A stretch of DNA of 14,969 nt, taken from assembly GCA_039908285.1 (NCBI GenBank), contig JAMOBE010000091.1, positions 1 through 14,969 on the forward strand, read 5' to 3'. This document shows positions 1 to 5,421 of the stretch, piece after piece. The translations under genes and the position numbers were made by a program. Origin of the DNA: JAMOBE01 sp039908285. GTDB lineage: Bacteria > Pseudomonadota > Alphaproteobacteria > Rhodospirillales > Rhodospirillaceae. Position 1 is the first letter of the stretch. The number at the start of each line of letters is the position of its first letter. The notes under the pieces were generated by a model. The model searched no databases and was not told where the DNA came from. It worked only from the letters and a program-made list of their open reading frames with translations.

Positions 1-203
1 CCCACCAGATAGACGAAGTTGCCGATATAGAGCCCCCACACCACCTGATCGGTGAGATCGGTCACGGCGAGCCCCCGGTCGAGCTGCACCCACCAGCCGC
101 CAATCCCGGCAGCCACCAGTACGGTCAATCCGGCGAGCCAGGCCCGCAAGGTCCACCGCCCGGTGACCATCGGGCGGGTCGAGACGTCGGTGAGGACTCC
201 CAT
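1..203 (-). CDS. NrfD/PsrC-family membrane subunit, N-terminal part only
   Basis: This is the start of an integral membrane quinone-interacting subunit of the NrfD/PsrC type; only the first 67 residues lie in the window. The ATG is at 203 on the minus strand, with GGAG about 8 nt upstream. The peptide begins MGVLTDVSTRPMV. It continues with a hydrophobic segment around residues 25-38, then a stretch with DQVVWGLYIGNF. That tryptophan-glycine-leucine-tyrosine pattern is typical of the early helices of NrfD proteins, which exchange electrons between the quinone pool and a periplasmic Fe-S partner. Full-length members have about 8-10 membrane helices and roughly 400 residues. The preceding Fe-S gene ends 17 nt upstream, which supports one operon and one complex. 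The family call is fairly safe; the specific complex is not known. Confidence 0.8.
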   Translation of the reverse strand, partial: MGVLTDVSTRPMVTGRWTLRAWLAGLTVLVAAGIGGWWVQLDRGLAVTDLTDQVVWGLYIGNFVYLV

Positions 204-220
204 GATGACGTCTCCAGGTA

Positions 221-1150
221 TCAGCCGTCGGTGAAGTACCAGAACTTTGGTTCGGTCCCCAGGGTTTCCTTGAGGCGGAACACCGGCTTGTTGGCCAGCA
301 CGGTGCGGATCTCGCTCTCCGGGTCCAGGAGATTGCCGAACACGCGGGCGCCGGTGGGGCAGGCCTCCAGGCAGGCCGGGAGCAGGCCCCTGCGGGTGCG
401 CTGGACGCAGAAGGTGCACTTTTCCATCACTCCCCGGGGGCGGGGGCGATTGCCCAGGTAATGGGTGTCGGCGGTCACCCCGCCGGCCGGCAGGCGGGGG
501 GCGCCCCAGTTGAAGTGCCGCGCCCAGTACGGACAGGCCACCGCGCAATACCGGCAGCCGATGCACCAGTCATAGTCGATGACGACGACACCGTCCGGCT
601 CCTTCCAGGTGGCCTCGACGGGGCAGGCCTGGACGCACGGTGGATCGTCGCACTGCTGGCACTGGACCGGCACGTAGCGCCGGCCCGGCTCGGGCACGGT
701 GGCGCCGTCGAAGTAGGGATCGGCGTCCTCGAGCGACCACGAGCCGGTGGGCAGCGCCAGCACGCGGATGTTCTGCAGGGTGCCGCCACGGCCGCAGTTG
801 TTTTCGCCGACGCAGGCATCGACGCACTTCCGCGTGCCCTTGCACTTGGACAGATTGAGGGCGAAGCCGAACACCACGCCGGGCAGCGGCGGCGTGCCGG
901 CACAGGCGATGTCCGCCCCATGGTCGCGCTTCGCCCGCCGCTCGATGCGCCGGAGAGCCGCCGTGACCTCCGCCGGCGTCATGCTCAGGTAGTGGGCCTG
1001 AAGGAGGGTATCGAGGGTATCGGCGACCGGTTCGACAGAGGTCGCGGCGATGGCCGCGGCGCCGGCCGAAGCCCCCAGCACGCCGGCACCGGCCAGTCCG
1101 CGCAGGACGGCGCGGCGGCTGCGGTTGGAGGGATCCTCGGGCTTTGCCAT
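221..1150 (-). CDS. Tat-exported 4Fe-4S dicluster-type electron transfer subunit (NrfC/DmsB/DsrO-like)
   Basis: This 309-residue protein is predicted to carry electrons between the NrfD-type membrane subunit and periplasmic redox partners. A twin-arginine signal (SRRAVL, residues 11-16, then an alanine-rich segment to about 37) indicates folded export by Tat. Cysteine groups follow the four-cluster DmsB/NrfC layout: C164-x2-C167-x4-C172-x3-C176, C196-x2-C199-x2-C202-x3-C206, and C245-x2-C248-x11-C260-x3-C264. The first group is unusual: C103, C109, C113 and C119 are present, but position 106, normally cysteine, is threonine. The C-terminus has the family's LKE-x-LGTEP pattern. The start at 1150 is chosen because GGGGGAG precedes it, the Tat motif follows directly, and only two bases separate it from the upstream stop (TGACCATG), implying translational coupling. 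The longer frame to 1336 would overlap the cytochrome gene. Confidence 0.88.
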   Translation of the reverse strand: MAKPEDPSNRSRRAVLRGLAGAGVLGASAGAAAIAATSVEPVADTLDTLLQAHYLSMTPAEVTAALRRIERRAKRDHGADIACAGTPPLPGVVFGFALNLSKCKGTRKCVDACVGENNCGRGGTLQNIRVLALPTGSWSLEDADPYFDGATVPEPGRRYVPVQCQQCDDPPCVQACPVEATWKEPDGVVVIDYDWCIGCRYCAVACPYWARHFNWGAPRLPAGGVTADTHYLGNRPRPRGVMEKCTFCVQRTRRGLLPACLEACPTGARVFGNLLDPESEIRTVLANKPVFRLKETLGTEPKFWYFTDG

Positions 1151-1152
1151 GG

Positions 1153-1659
1153 TCACTCCCCCTCGATGCGGGCGCGGCGGGCGGGTGGTGGCGGGCTGGG
1201 CGGCGTCGGCGTCCAGGCCGGACGATGGGGATCGTGGCAGGCGGCGCAACGCAGCACCGTCCGCTCGCCCTGCCAGCCGCCCACCCGCCGCCCATGGACC
1301 CCGGCCCGCCAGTCCCGCACCTGCCGGCCATGGCACTGGACGCAGAGGCGGTCCGCCTCGCCAAAGGCGGCGACGGCGTCACCGCCGAAAGTACGCAGAG
1401 TCGAGGGATCGCTACCGACGTGGCAGTCGAGGCACCAGAACGGCTGGCCGCCGTGGGCCAGGGCGATCTTGTCGTGGGGAGCCTTCAGCGTCCGCCTCTC
1501 CAGCACCGGCTGTCGCCAGGCGTGGCAGTTGCCGCAGACGGGCCGGGGAAGCGGACCGGCGACTCTGACCCCGGTGACGGGCGGGGCTGGCGGGGGCGGC
1601 GGGGGCGGCTCATCGGCCGCTACGGGACCGGCCATGGCGCCGATGATCAGCAGCACCAT
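1153..1659 (-). CDS. Secreted tetraheme cytochrome c
   Basis: From the ATG at 1659 the product is 168 residues. It has four CxxCH heme c attachment motifs at residues 42-46 (CGNCH), 76-80 (CLDCH), 106-110 (CVQCH) and 138-142 (CAACH). The last is followed by DPHRP, and HGRRVGGWQG precedes it. Further histidines (62, 69, 122, 145) could be distal ligands. A hydrophobic leader ending in PVAA, followed by a poly-proline linker, points to Sec export. The start is uncertain. This ATG gives a leader without basic residues and has no clear ribosome site, while the frame stays open upstream through RR residues and into the adjacent REP repeat. An ATG at 1776 inside the repeat would give 207 residues. 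The role is inferred as a periplasmic electron shuttle between the pentaheme cytochrome and the Fe-S/NrfD module. Its stop lies 2 nt before the Fe-S gene start. Confidence 0.83.
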   Translation of the reverse strand: MVLLIIGAMAGPVAADEPPPPPPPAPPVTGVRVAGPLPRPVCGNCHAWRQPVLERRTLKAPHDKIALAHGGQPFWCLDCHVGSDPSTLRTFGGDAVAAFGEADRLCVQCHGRQVRDWRAGVHGRRVGGWQGERTVLRCAACHDPHRPAWTPTPPSPPPPARRARIEGE

Positions 1660-1886
1660 GACCGGAAGACGACGGCCCGATATTCCCAGAGCCCGAAAAT
1701 GAAACCGGAACCAGATCCCCCTCTCCCCCTCGAGGGGGAGAGGGCCGGGGTGAGGGGGTGAGGCAACCGGCACCATCTTGGGAGCTTCGGCACCCCCCTC
1801 ACCCAACCCTCTCCCCCCTGAAGGGGGGGGAGAGGGCTTGTGTCGCTCATGGTGCCGAATCATTTACTTTCCCCTCACCCTCCCGC
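1660..1886. other. Intercistronic gap occupied by a REP-type repeat
   Basis: These 227 bases separate the pentaheme and tetraheme cytochrome genes inside what is otherwise a tightly packed operon. Most of the gap is the paired GC-rich palindrome described at 1719-1836. I see no independent promoter and no separate gene. The hairpins would be transcribed with the operon and could change the ratio of upstream to downstream product. Confidence 0.6.
1719..1836 (-). repeat. Paired-palindrome REP/BIME-like repeat, copy 1
   Basis: Two GC-rich palindromes, at 1719-1744 (a perfect 26-bp palindrome centred on CTCGAG) and 1807-1836 (imperfect), are joined by a linker containing CAACCGGCACCATCTTGGG and CTTCGGCACCCCCC. 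Copy 2 at 12686-12801 is the reverse complement of this whole arrangement, linker included, so this is a composite repeat and not just two hairpins. Weak outer inverted arms (about 13 of 17 positions) can be aligned between 1697-1713 and 1850-1865, but I see no convincing target duplication here. Confidence 0.85.
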
Positions 1887-3131
1887 CTACAGCGTGGTTT
1901 CGGCCCGGGCGATCACCGTCGGCGTTTTGGCCTCGGGTGGCAGCTTGTCGCCGAACTTCTGCACGAACGGCGGCAGCAGCAGGTGATAGCGCAGTTCCGC
2001 CCGCACCATGGCGACGTTGGCGGCCGGCACCTTGTAGCTCAGCGAGCGGCTCTCGCCCGGCTTCAGGCGGCTGTCTCCGGCGATCCTGGTCGCCTCCGGC
2101 GGAGCCGCCGGCTTGCCGTCCTCGCCCACCAGCTTCAGCATCAGGATGGCGCCGGGATCGTTGGCGAAGGGGCTCTCCTGGAAGCTCTTCCACACCGTCC
2201 CGCCCTTGGCGTCGAGGGCGGTGACCGCGACGTAGGCATAGCGGAACGGCGCGCCGGTCGGAAACCTGTGGCCCAGCAGATTCCTGACCGTGACCGTGAC
2301 GGCGATCTCCTCGCCGCTCCGGCTGGCCGCAAGGTCCAGCGCCGTCGCCTGCCGCAGCATGGCGGGGTCGGTGCCGCCGCCCATGGTGTGGTTGACGAAG
2401 CCGTTCGCCACCGGCATGTGACAGGACTGGCAGCTTATGTTGGTGCCGCTCTCGCGCATTTCCGGGCCGGTGGCGCACAGCGGGACGCCTTGGGCGTTCT
2501 TGCGCTGCTCGTGGCAGCCGAGGCAGACCTCCGACCCCTTGAACAGCGACTGCCGCGCCCGGTGGGGGAAGGGGTTGGGCACCGTATCCGTGCCGCCACC
2601 CGGGGCGACGGCCAGATTGGCGCCATTGAAGGCGCCGTTCGGTCCCTGAAGGCTGTCCTTGGAATAGGAGTAGGCCGCGGTGCCGAGTCGCTGCTTGCCG
2701 TCGGGCCCCGTCACCCCATGGAAGGCATCGATGGTGTGGCAGGCGACGCAGTTGACGCCCTCGGCATAGGCCGGCTGCGCATCGAGCTTGGTGGTCTGGT
2801 CGATGGCGGCATTGGGAGCATGACACTGGATGCAGTCCGGATACCCGCCGGTCTCCTTCGACTTGACCCCCTCCTGGGTTGGGTCACCGACCAGGGCCTG
2901 ATAGAACGCGCCATGGATCGCGTCCTTCATGGGCGTGCTGCGGGCGTGCATGGAGGCCGCCCACTGGTCATAGATCGCCTTGTGGCAACTGGCGCAGGCC
3001 TCCGCCGGGACGAGATGAAGCTGAGGCTTGGCGGACTGGGCCTGCGCAGTCCCCCCGCCACCGGCCATCAGGAACACGGCGACCACAAGCCACCCCAGTC
3101 TTTGCCACCCAACTCTTTGCCACATAATCAT
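1887..3131 (-). CDS. Secreted pentaheme cytochrome c (cytochrome c554-like family)
   Basis: The 414-residue product has five CxxCH motifs at residues 46-50 (CASCH), 100-104 (CIQCH), 128-132 (CVACH), 203-207 (CLGCH) and 234-238 (CQSCH, followed by MP). It starts with a Sec signal peptide: basic n-region with R6 and R11, hydrophobic core 13-24, likely cleavage after AQA at residue 31. The heme part resembles the cytochrome c554/multiheme family. It is followed by a heme-free region of about 170 residues containing GHRFPTG (287-293), probably a beta-sandwich domain that recurs in such cytochromes. C219 is an extra cysteine. The start at 3131 is chosen because AGGGG lies 10 nt upstream; the second ATG at 3125 is possible. 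As first gene of the cytochrome/Fe-S/NrfD operon it is the likeliest substrate-facing component, but its substrate cannot be read from the sequence. Confidence 0.88.
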   Translation of the reverse strand: MIMWQRVGWQRLGWLVVAVFLMAGGGGTAQAQSAKPQLHLVPAEACASCHKAIYDQWAASMHARSTPMKDAIHGAFYQALVGDPTQEGVKSKETGGYPDCIQCHAPNAAIDQTTKLDAQPAYAEGVNCVACHTIDAFHGVTGPDGKQRLGTAAYSYSKDSLQGPNGAFNGANLAVAPGGGTDTVPNPFPHRARQSLFKGSEVCLGCHEQRKNAQGVPLCATGPEMRESGTNISCQSCHMPVANGFVNHTMGGGTDPAMLRQATALDLAASRSGEEIAVTVTVRNLLGHRFPTGAPFRYAYVAVTALDAKGGTVWKSFQESPFANDPGAILMLKLVGEDGKPAAPPEATRIAGDSRLKPGESRSLSYKVPAANVAMVRAELRYHLLLPPFVQKFGDKLPPEAKTPTVIARAETTL

Positions 3132-3229
3132 GCTATAGTTTCCCCTATGCCCGTCTTCCGCCGATCCCGCCGCCGTTCCGCAGGGTACCGGGATTGGTTT
3201 TGTCAGGCAACTCGGATCGCAACGCGGCC

Positions 3230-3235
3230 ATGATC
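3230..3235 (-). promoter_or_regulatory. Candidate -10 hexamer for the cytochrome operon
   Basis: Read on the minus strand the hexamer is GATCAT, matching four of six bases of TATAAT. A start about 7 nt downstream, near 3223, would put the TTGAC-N4-GTCAA palindrome centre at about -41.5. That is the classic position for an activator of the FNR/CRP family. No good -35 is needed in that arrangement. This is inference from spacing only. Confidence 0.35.
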
Positions 3236-3257
3236 GGAAGGCGTGCCACGGTGCCGC

Positions 3258-3271
3258 TTGACCAGAGTCAA
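3258..3271. promoter_or_regulatory. FNR/CRP-type operator candidate, site 1 (TTGACCAGAGTCAA)
   Basis: The site is a perfect palindrome with 5-bp arms and a 4-bp spacer, extendable by one C/G pair on each side. It has the half-site geometry TTGAN-N4-NTCAA used by FNR, DNR/NNR and related regulators. Its centre is about 133 bp from both flanking start codons. A -10-like hexamer at the expected spacing on the minus strand favours control of the cytochrome operon, which fits an anaerobic or nitrogen-oxide-responsive role. The regulator is not encoded in the window. Confidence 0.5.
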
Positions 3272-3398
3272 GGCACCTTGAGGTTGATGTCATCATTTCT
3301 TGGATAGGGAGTCGCAACCTCGAGATCGGCGAGACAATTGAGTGCGATTATTAAAACTATTTCATCTGCCCCATGGCCGCATGGAGCGAGCGAAGTAA

Positions 3399-4550
3399 AT
3401 GGCGCAATCAACAGGTGAAACATCAAATGCCGCCAGGAGGGTTCTAGTCGGCGTTCTGTCTGCTGATCAGGCCCTTCGCACGGCGATTGCCCACGCCCTC
3501 ATGTCTTCCTATACCGTGCGGGACTTCGATGACCCGGTGGCCGCCATCAAGGACCTGGGGGCGATGCCTCCGGCGGCGATCGTCCTGGACGAGGACGCTC
3601 CGGTCTGGAGCGGTCTGAAGGTAATCGACAAGATCCGTCGGCACGACACCCTGGTCGGCACGCCGATGGTCTGTATCGCCCGCAAGAATGGGTCCAGCCT
3701 ATTCCGTGATGCGGTCCGTCACGGAAACCACGCCATGCTGGTCAAGCCGTTCAAGCGCAGTGACCTCCTGAATGCCATCTCAAGGCAGGTCAACAAGGGC
3801 GTCGAAGCGAACTGGAACGGCTTCGAGCCGCTCCAGAAATCCGCCCTGACCAAGACCGTGAAGATATTCAACGGCATTTCCGATCTGATCGATGAAGGAA
3901 AGCCCCTGCCATACGAAGACCTGAAGGAAAGTTGCGCCCCGCTCGTGGATGCTATATCCTCACACCATTTCAAGGACATCCTCAAGGGAGTCCGAGGACA
4001 CGATAACTATTCATATGTACACTCGCTCCGCGTGGCGACCATTCTTTCACTGTTCGGCTTCAACATCGGCATCCGCGGTTCGGATCTGACGACTTTGGCG
4101 ACGGGTGGCCTGGTTCATGACATCGGCAAGATGTCGATTCCCCTTGATGTGCTGAACAAACCGGGGCGACTCGTCGGCGACGAGTGGGAAACGATGAAAA
4201 GCCATGTCCCAAAGACGGTTGGTGTCCTCGGCCTTTCCGCCGACATGCCGAAAGGCGTACTGACGATTGCCGAACAGCATCATGAGAAACTGAATGGAAC
4301 CGGCTACCCGAGACAACTCAAGGGGACTCAGCTCAACAACCTGGCCCGGATGGCGTCCATCGTCGATATCTTCGGGGCCCTGACCGACCGCCGGGTCTAC
4401 AAGGATCCGATGGCCCCGGAAGCCGCCCTCGCCCTCATGGCTGACATGAAGGACGAGCTTGATCAGCACCTGTTGAAGATATTCCGCACCATACTGATGG
4501 ACACGGCCTCGGCCTTCGATCAGACCGGCGATGCCGTTGCGACGGCATGA
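3399..4550 (+). CDS. Response-regulator-like HD-GYP cyclic-di-GMP phosphodiesterase
   Basis: This 383-residue protein has a receiver-like domain (about 14-132), a helical linker, and an HD-GYP domain (about 195-365). The HD-GYP signature is complete: H208, HDIGK 240-244, H269, HH 294-295, GTGYP 300-304 and D323. Hydrolysis of cyclic-di-GMP is therefore expected, lowering the second messenger and favouring motility over biofilm. The receiver keeps the aspartate (D64, with P68 and G72 in register) and the lysine (K116, in VKPF). However, the acidic pair after the first strand is replaced by S21-A22, and the conserved Thr/Ser is A94, so phosphorylation may be weak or absent. The gene is less GC-rich than its neighbours. 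The start is supported by length and by GAGCGAGCGAAG upstream. It stands alone and converges on the DUF721 gene, leaving 5 bp between the stops. Confidence 0.88.
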   Translation: MAQSTGETSNAARRVLVGVLSADQALRTAIAHALMSSYTVRDFDDPVAAIKDLGAMPPAAIVLDEDAPVWSGLKVIDKIRRHDTLVGTPMVCIARKNGSSLFRDAVRHGNHAMLVKPFKRSDLLNAISRQVNKGVEANWNGFEPLQKSALTKTVKIFNGISDLIDEGKPLPYEDLKESCAPLVDAISSHHFKDILKGVRGHDNYSYVHSLRVATILSLFGFNIGIRGSDLTTLATGGLVHDIGKMSIPLDVLNKPGRLVGDEWETMKSHVPKTVGVLGLSADMPKGVLTIAEQHHEKLNGTGYPRQLKGTQLNNLARMASIVDIFGALTDRRVYKDPMAPEAALALMADMKDELDQHLLKIFRTILMDTASAFDQTGDAVATA

Positions 4551-4555
4551 AGGCC

Positions 4556-5110
4556 TCAGAGTGACGGCTCCGTTCGCCCCATGACCGCGCGGCCGAGGCG
4601 GGCCAGGGCCTCCCGCAGGTCGTCGCTGGCGATGCCGGCGACGTCGGCGGCGAGCGCCTGCTCCTCGGACGGGGCGAGCGGGCGCGGCGCATCCAGCTTG
4701 GGGGAGCGGCGCCGGGGAAGCGGTCCCTGGGACAGCTTGATGCGGGCGATGGCGCGATAGCCGAAATAGCGGTTGATGCGCTCGAGGATCAGGGGCTCGA
4801 GGTGCTGCACCTCCGTCGCGAAGGCGCCCCCGGCCACCCGCAGGTGCAGGACGCCGCCCTCCCGCTGGCCGCGGGCATGGGCGACCCGGGTCGGCAGGGT
4901 GTGGGCGGCGAGCTGCGGGCCGACCAGACTGGGCCAGTCGGTGATGATGGCCGCCTCGGCGAATCCGCGTTTGCCGAGAACCGGTCGGGCGACCCGGGCC
5001 ACGGCCGCCCCAATCGCCCGCGGCCCGAAGGAGCCACGACGGGGCGGAACCGCCTTGCCCCCGTCCTGTCGCGATGGTGATTTCACTCCCACTTCCACTC
5101 CCACTCCCAC
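4556..5110 (-). CDS. DUF721/DciA-like protein
   Basis: The 184-residue product contains the DUF721 domain at about residues 30-130, recognised by the pattern WPSLVGPQLAAHTLP, then GGVLHLRV and FATEVQHLEPLILERINRYFG. The family includes DciA, the loader or partner of the replicative helicase DnaB in bacteria lacking DnaC/DnaI; the role here is by homology. The C-terminal part is proline-rich, then helical. There is no ATG. The reading opens with five in-frame GTG codons in a GTGGGA/GTGGAA hexamer tract (5086-5110), each preceded by purine-rich sequence. The true start could be any of them, and the most downstream (5086) would give 176 residues. The gene converges on the HD-GYP gene. Upstream lies the MITE-like element, so its promoter may be affected by that insertion. 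Confidence 0.8.
   Translation of the reverse strand: MGVGVEVGVKSPSRQDGGKAVPPRRGSFGPRAIGAAVARVARPVLGKRGFAEAAIITDWPSLVGPQLAAHTLPTRVAHARGQREGGVLHLRVAGGAFATEVQHLEPLILERINRYFGYRAIARIKLSQGPLPRRRSPKLDAPRPLAPSEEQALAADVAGIASDDLREALARLGRAVMGRTEPSL
5084..5110 (-). repeat. Hexamer tract with reiterated GTG start codons
   Basis: On the minus strand the unit GTGGGA (one unit GTGGAA) repeats about four times and ends in a fifth GTG. Because the period is 6 nt, gain or loss of a unit keeps frame and changes only the number of start codons and ribosome-site-like purine stretches. It lies exactly where the DUF721 gene starts. Confidence 0.6.
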
Positions 5111-5118
5111 CCGAAGCT

Positions 5119-5145
5119 ACCATATGCACACACGTTTCCAGCAAA
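5119..5145 (+). repeat. 27-nt dispersed motif, copy A
   Basis: The core TATGCACACACGTTTCC recurs at 14900-14926 with 24 of 27 positions identical (core TATGCACACAAGTTTCC there). This copy directly abuts the left end of the 169-bp palindromic element. The function is unknown; it may be a remnant of a larger repeat or a shared regulatory site. Confidence 0.55.
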
Positions 5146-5314
5146 CTTAACCCGCATTTCTCACCGGGACGCGGAATGATGGCGCAGAGGTTTGATTCGC
5201 CGATGATTTTTCCGACCGCCGGCAATACTGGTCGTATTGGCAAGGGAGGAAAAATCATCGGCGGATCAAGGATCAAGCCAGCATCCGTCGGACCGGTGAG
5301 AAATGCGGGTTAAG
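5146..5314. mobile_element. MITE-like 169-bp palindromic element
   Basis: The ends are perfect 22-bp inverted repeats at 5146-5167 and 5293-5314, starting CTTAACCCGC. Nested inside are a 20-bp inverted pair (5194-5213 with 5248-5267, 19 of 20) and a short core stem (CAATAC 5224-5229 with GTATTG 5235-5240). Nearly the whole element can fold into one long hairpin. TTAA stands at both extremities and could be a 4-bp target duplication. There is no transposase or plausible ORF inside, so it would be a non-autonomous element moved in trans. It sits between the divergent DUF721 and acuI genes. Confidence 0.8.
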
Positions 5315-5421
5315 CTCTCCCCCCGATCGCCCTGGACTCCTGGCCGGGCCGGAGTGTCCATTCCGGTGAATGTCTGCTATGCTTGGATGTGGAGGATGAC
5401 GCCTGACGGAGGGGGCGAGGC

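Larger units (their letters stand above)
3132..3398. other. Divergent intergenic region: cytochrome operon / HD-GYP gene
   Basis: This 267-bp gap holds the regulatory sequence for two divergent transcription units. It contains the TTGAC-N4-GTCAA palindrome almost exactly midway between the two start codons. An AT-rich patch (ATTATTAAAACTATTTC, 3347-3363) lies in front of the HD-GYP gene. I find no further gene in it. Confidence 0.6.

Noticed and set aside
461..1702. Long plus-strand open frame (413 codons) opposite the Fe-S and tetraheme genes
   Set aside because: It is antisense to genes with clear Fe-S and heme motifs, has no recognisable domain and is explained by high GC, which suppresses stop codons.
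1758..3233. Plus-strand open frame of 491 codons over the pentaheme gene
   Set aside because: It is the antisense shadow of a gene with five CxxCH motifs and a signal peptide; the frame begins inside the REP repeat.
3250..3276. Extended inverted repeat GGTGCC ... GGCACC around operator site 1 as a terminator
   Set aside because: It is upstream of both divergent genes, lacks a T-run, and its outer arms are out of register by two bases.
3381..3398. Five-codon upstream ORF (MERAK) ending directly at the HD-GYP ATG
   Set aside because: ATG to TAA abuts the gene start exactly, but it is too short to judge and has no separate ribosome site; probably chance.
4047..5276. Minus-strand frame of 409 codons spanning the MITE, the DUF721 gene and the HD-GYP gene
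   Set aside because: It crosses a mobile-like palindrome and is antisense to the HD-GYP domain; the DUF721 reading in another frame is the supported one.
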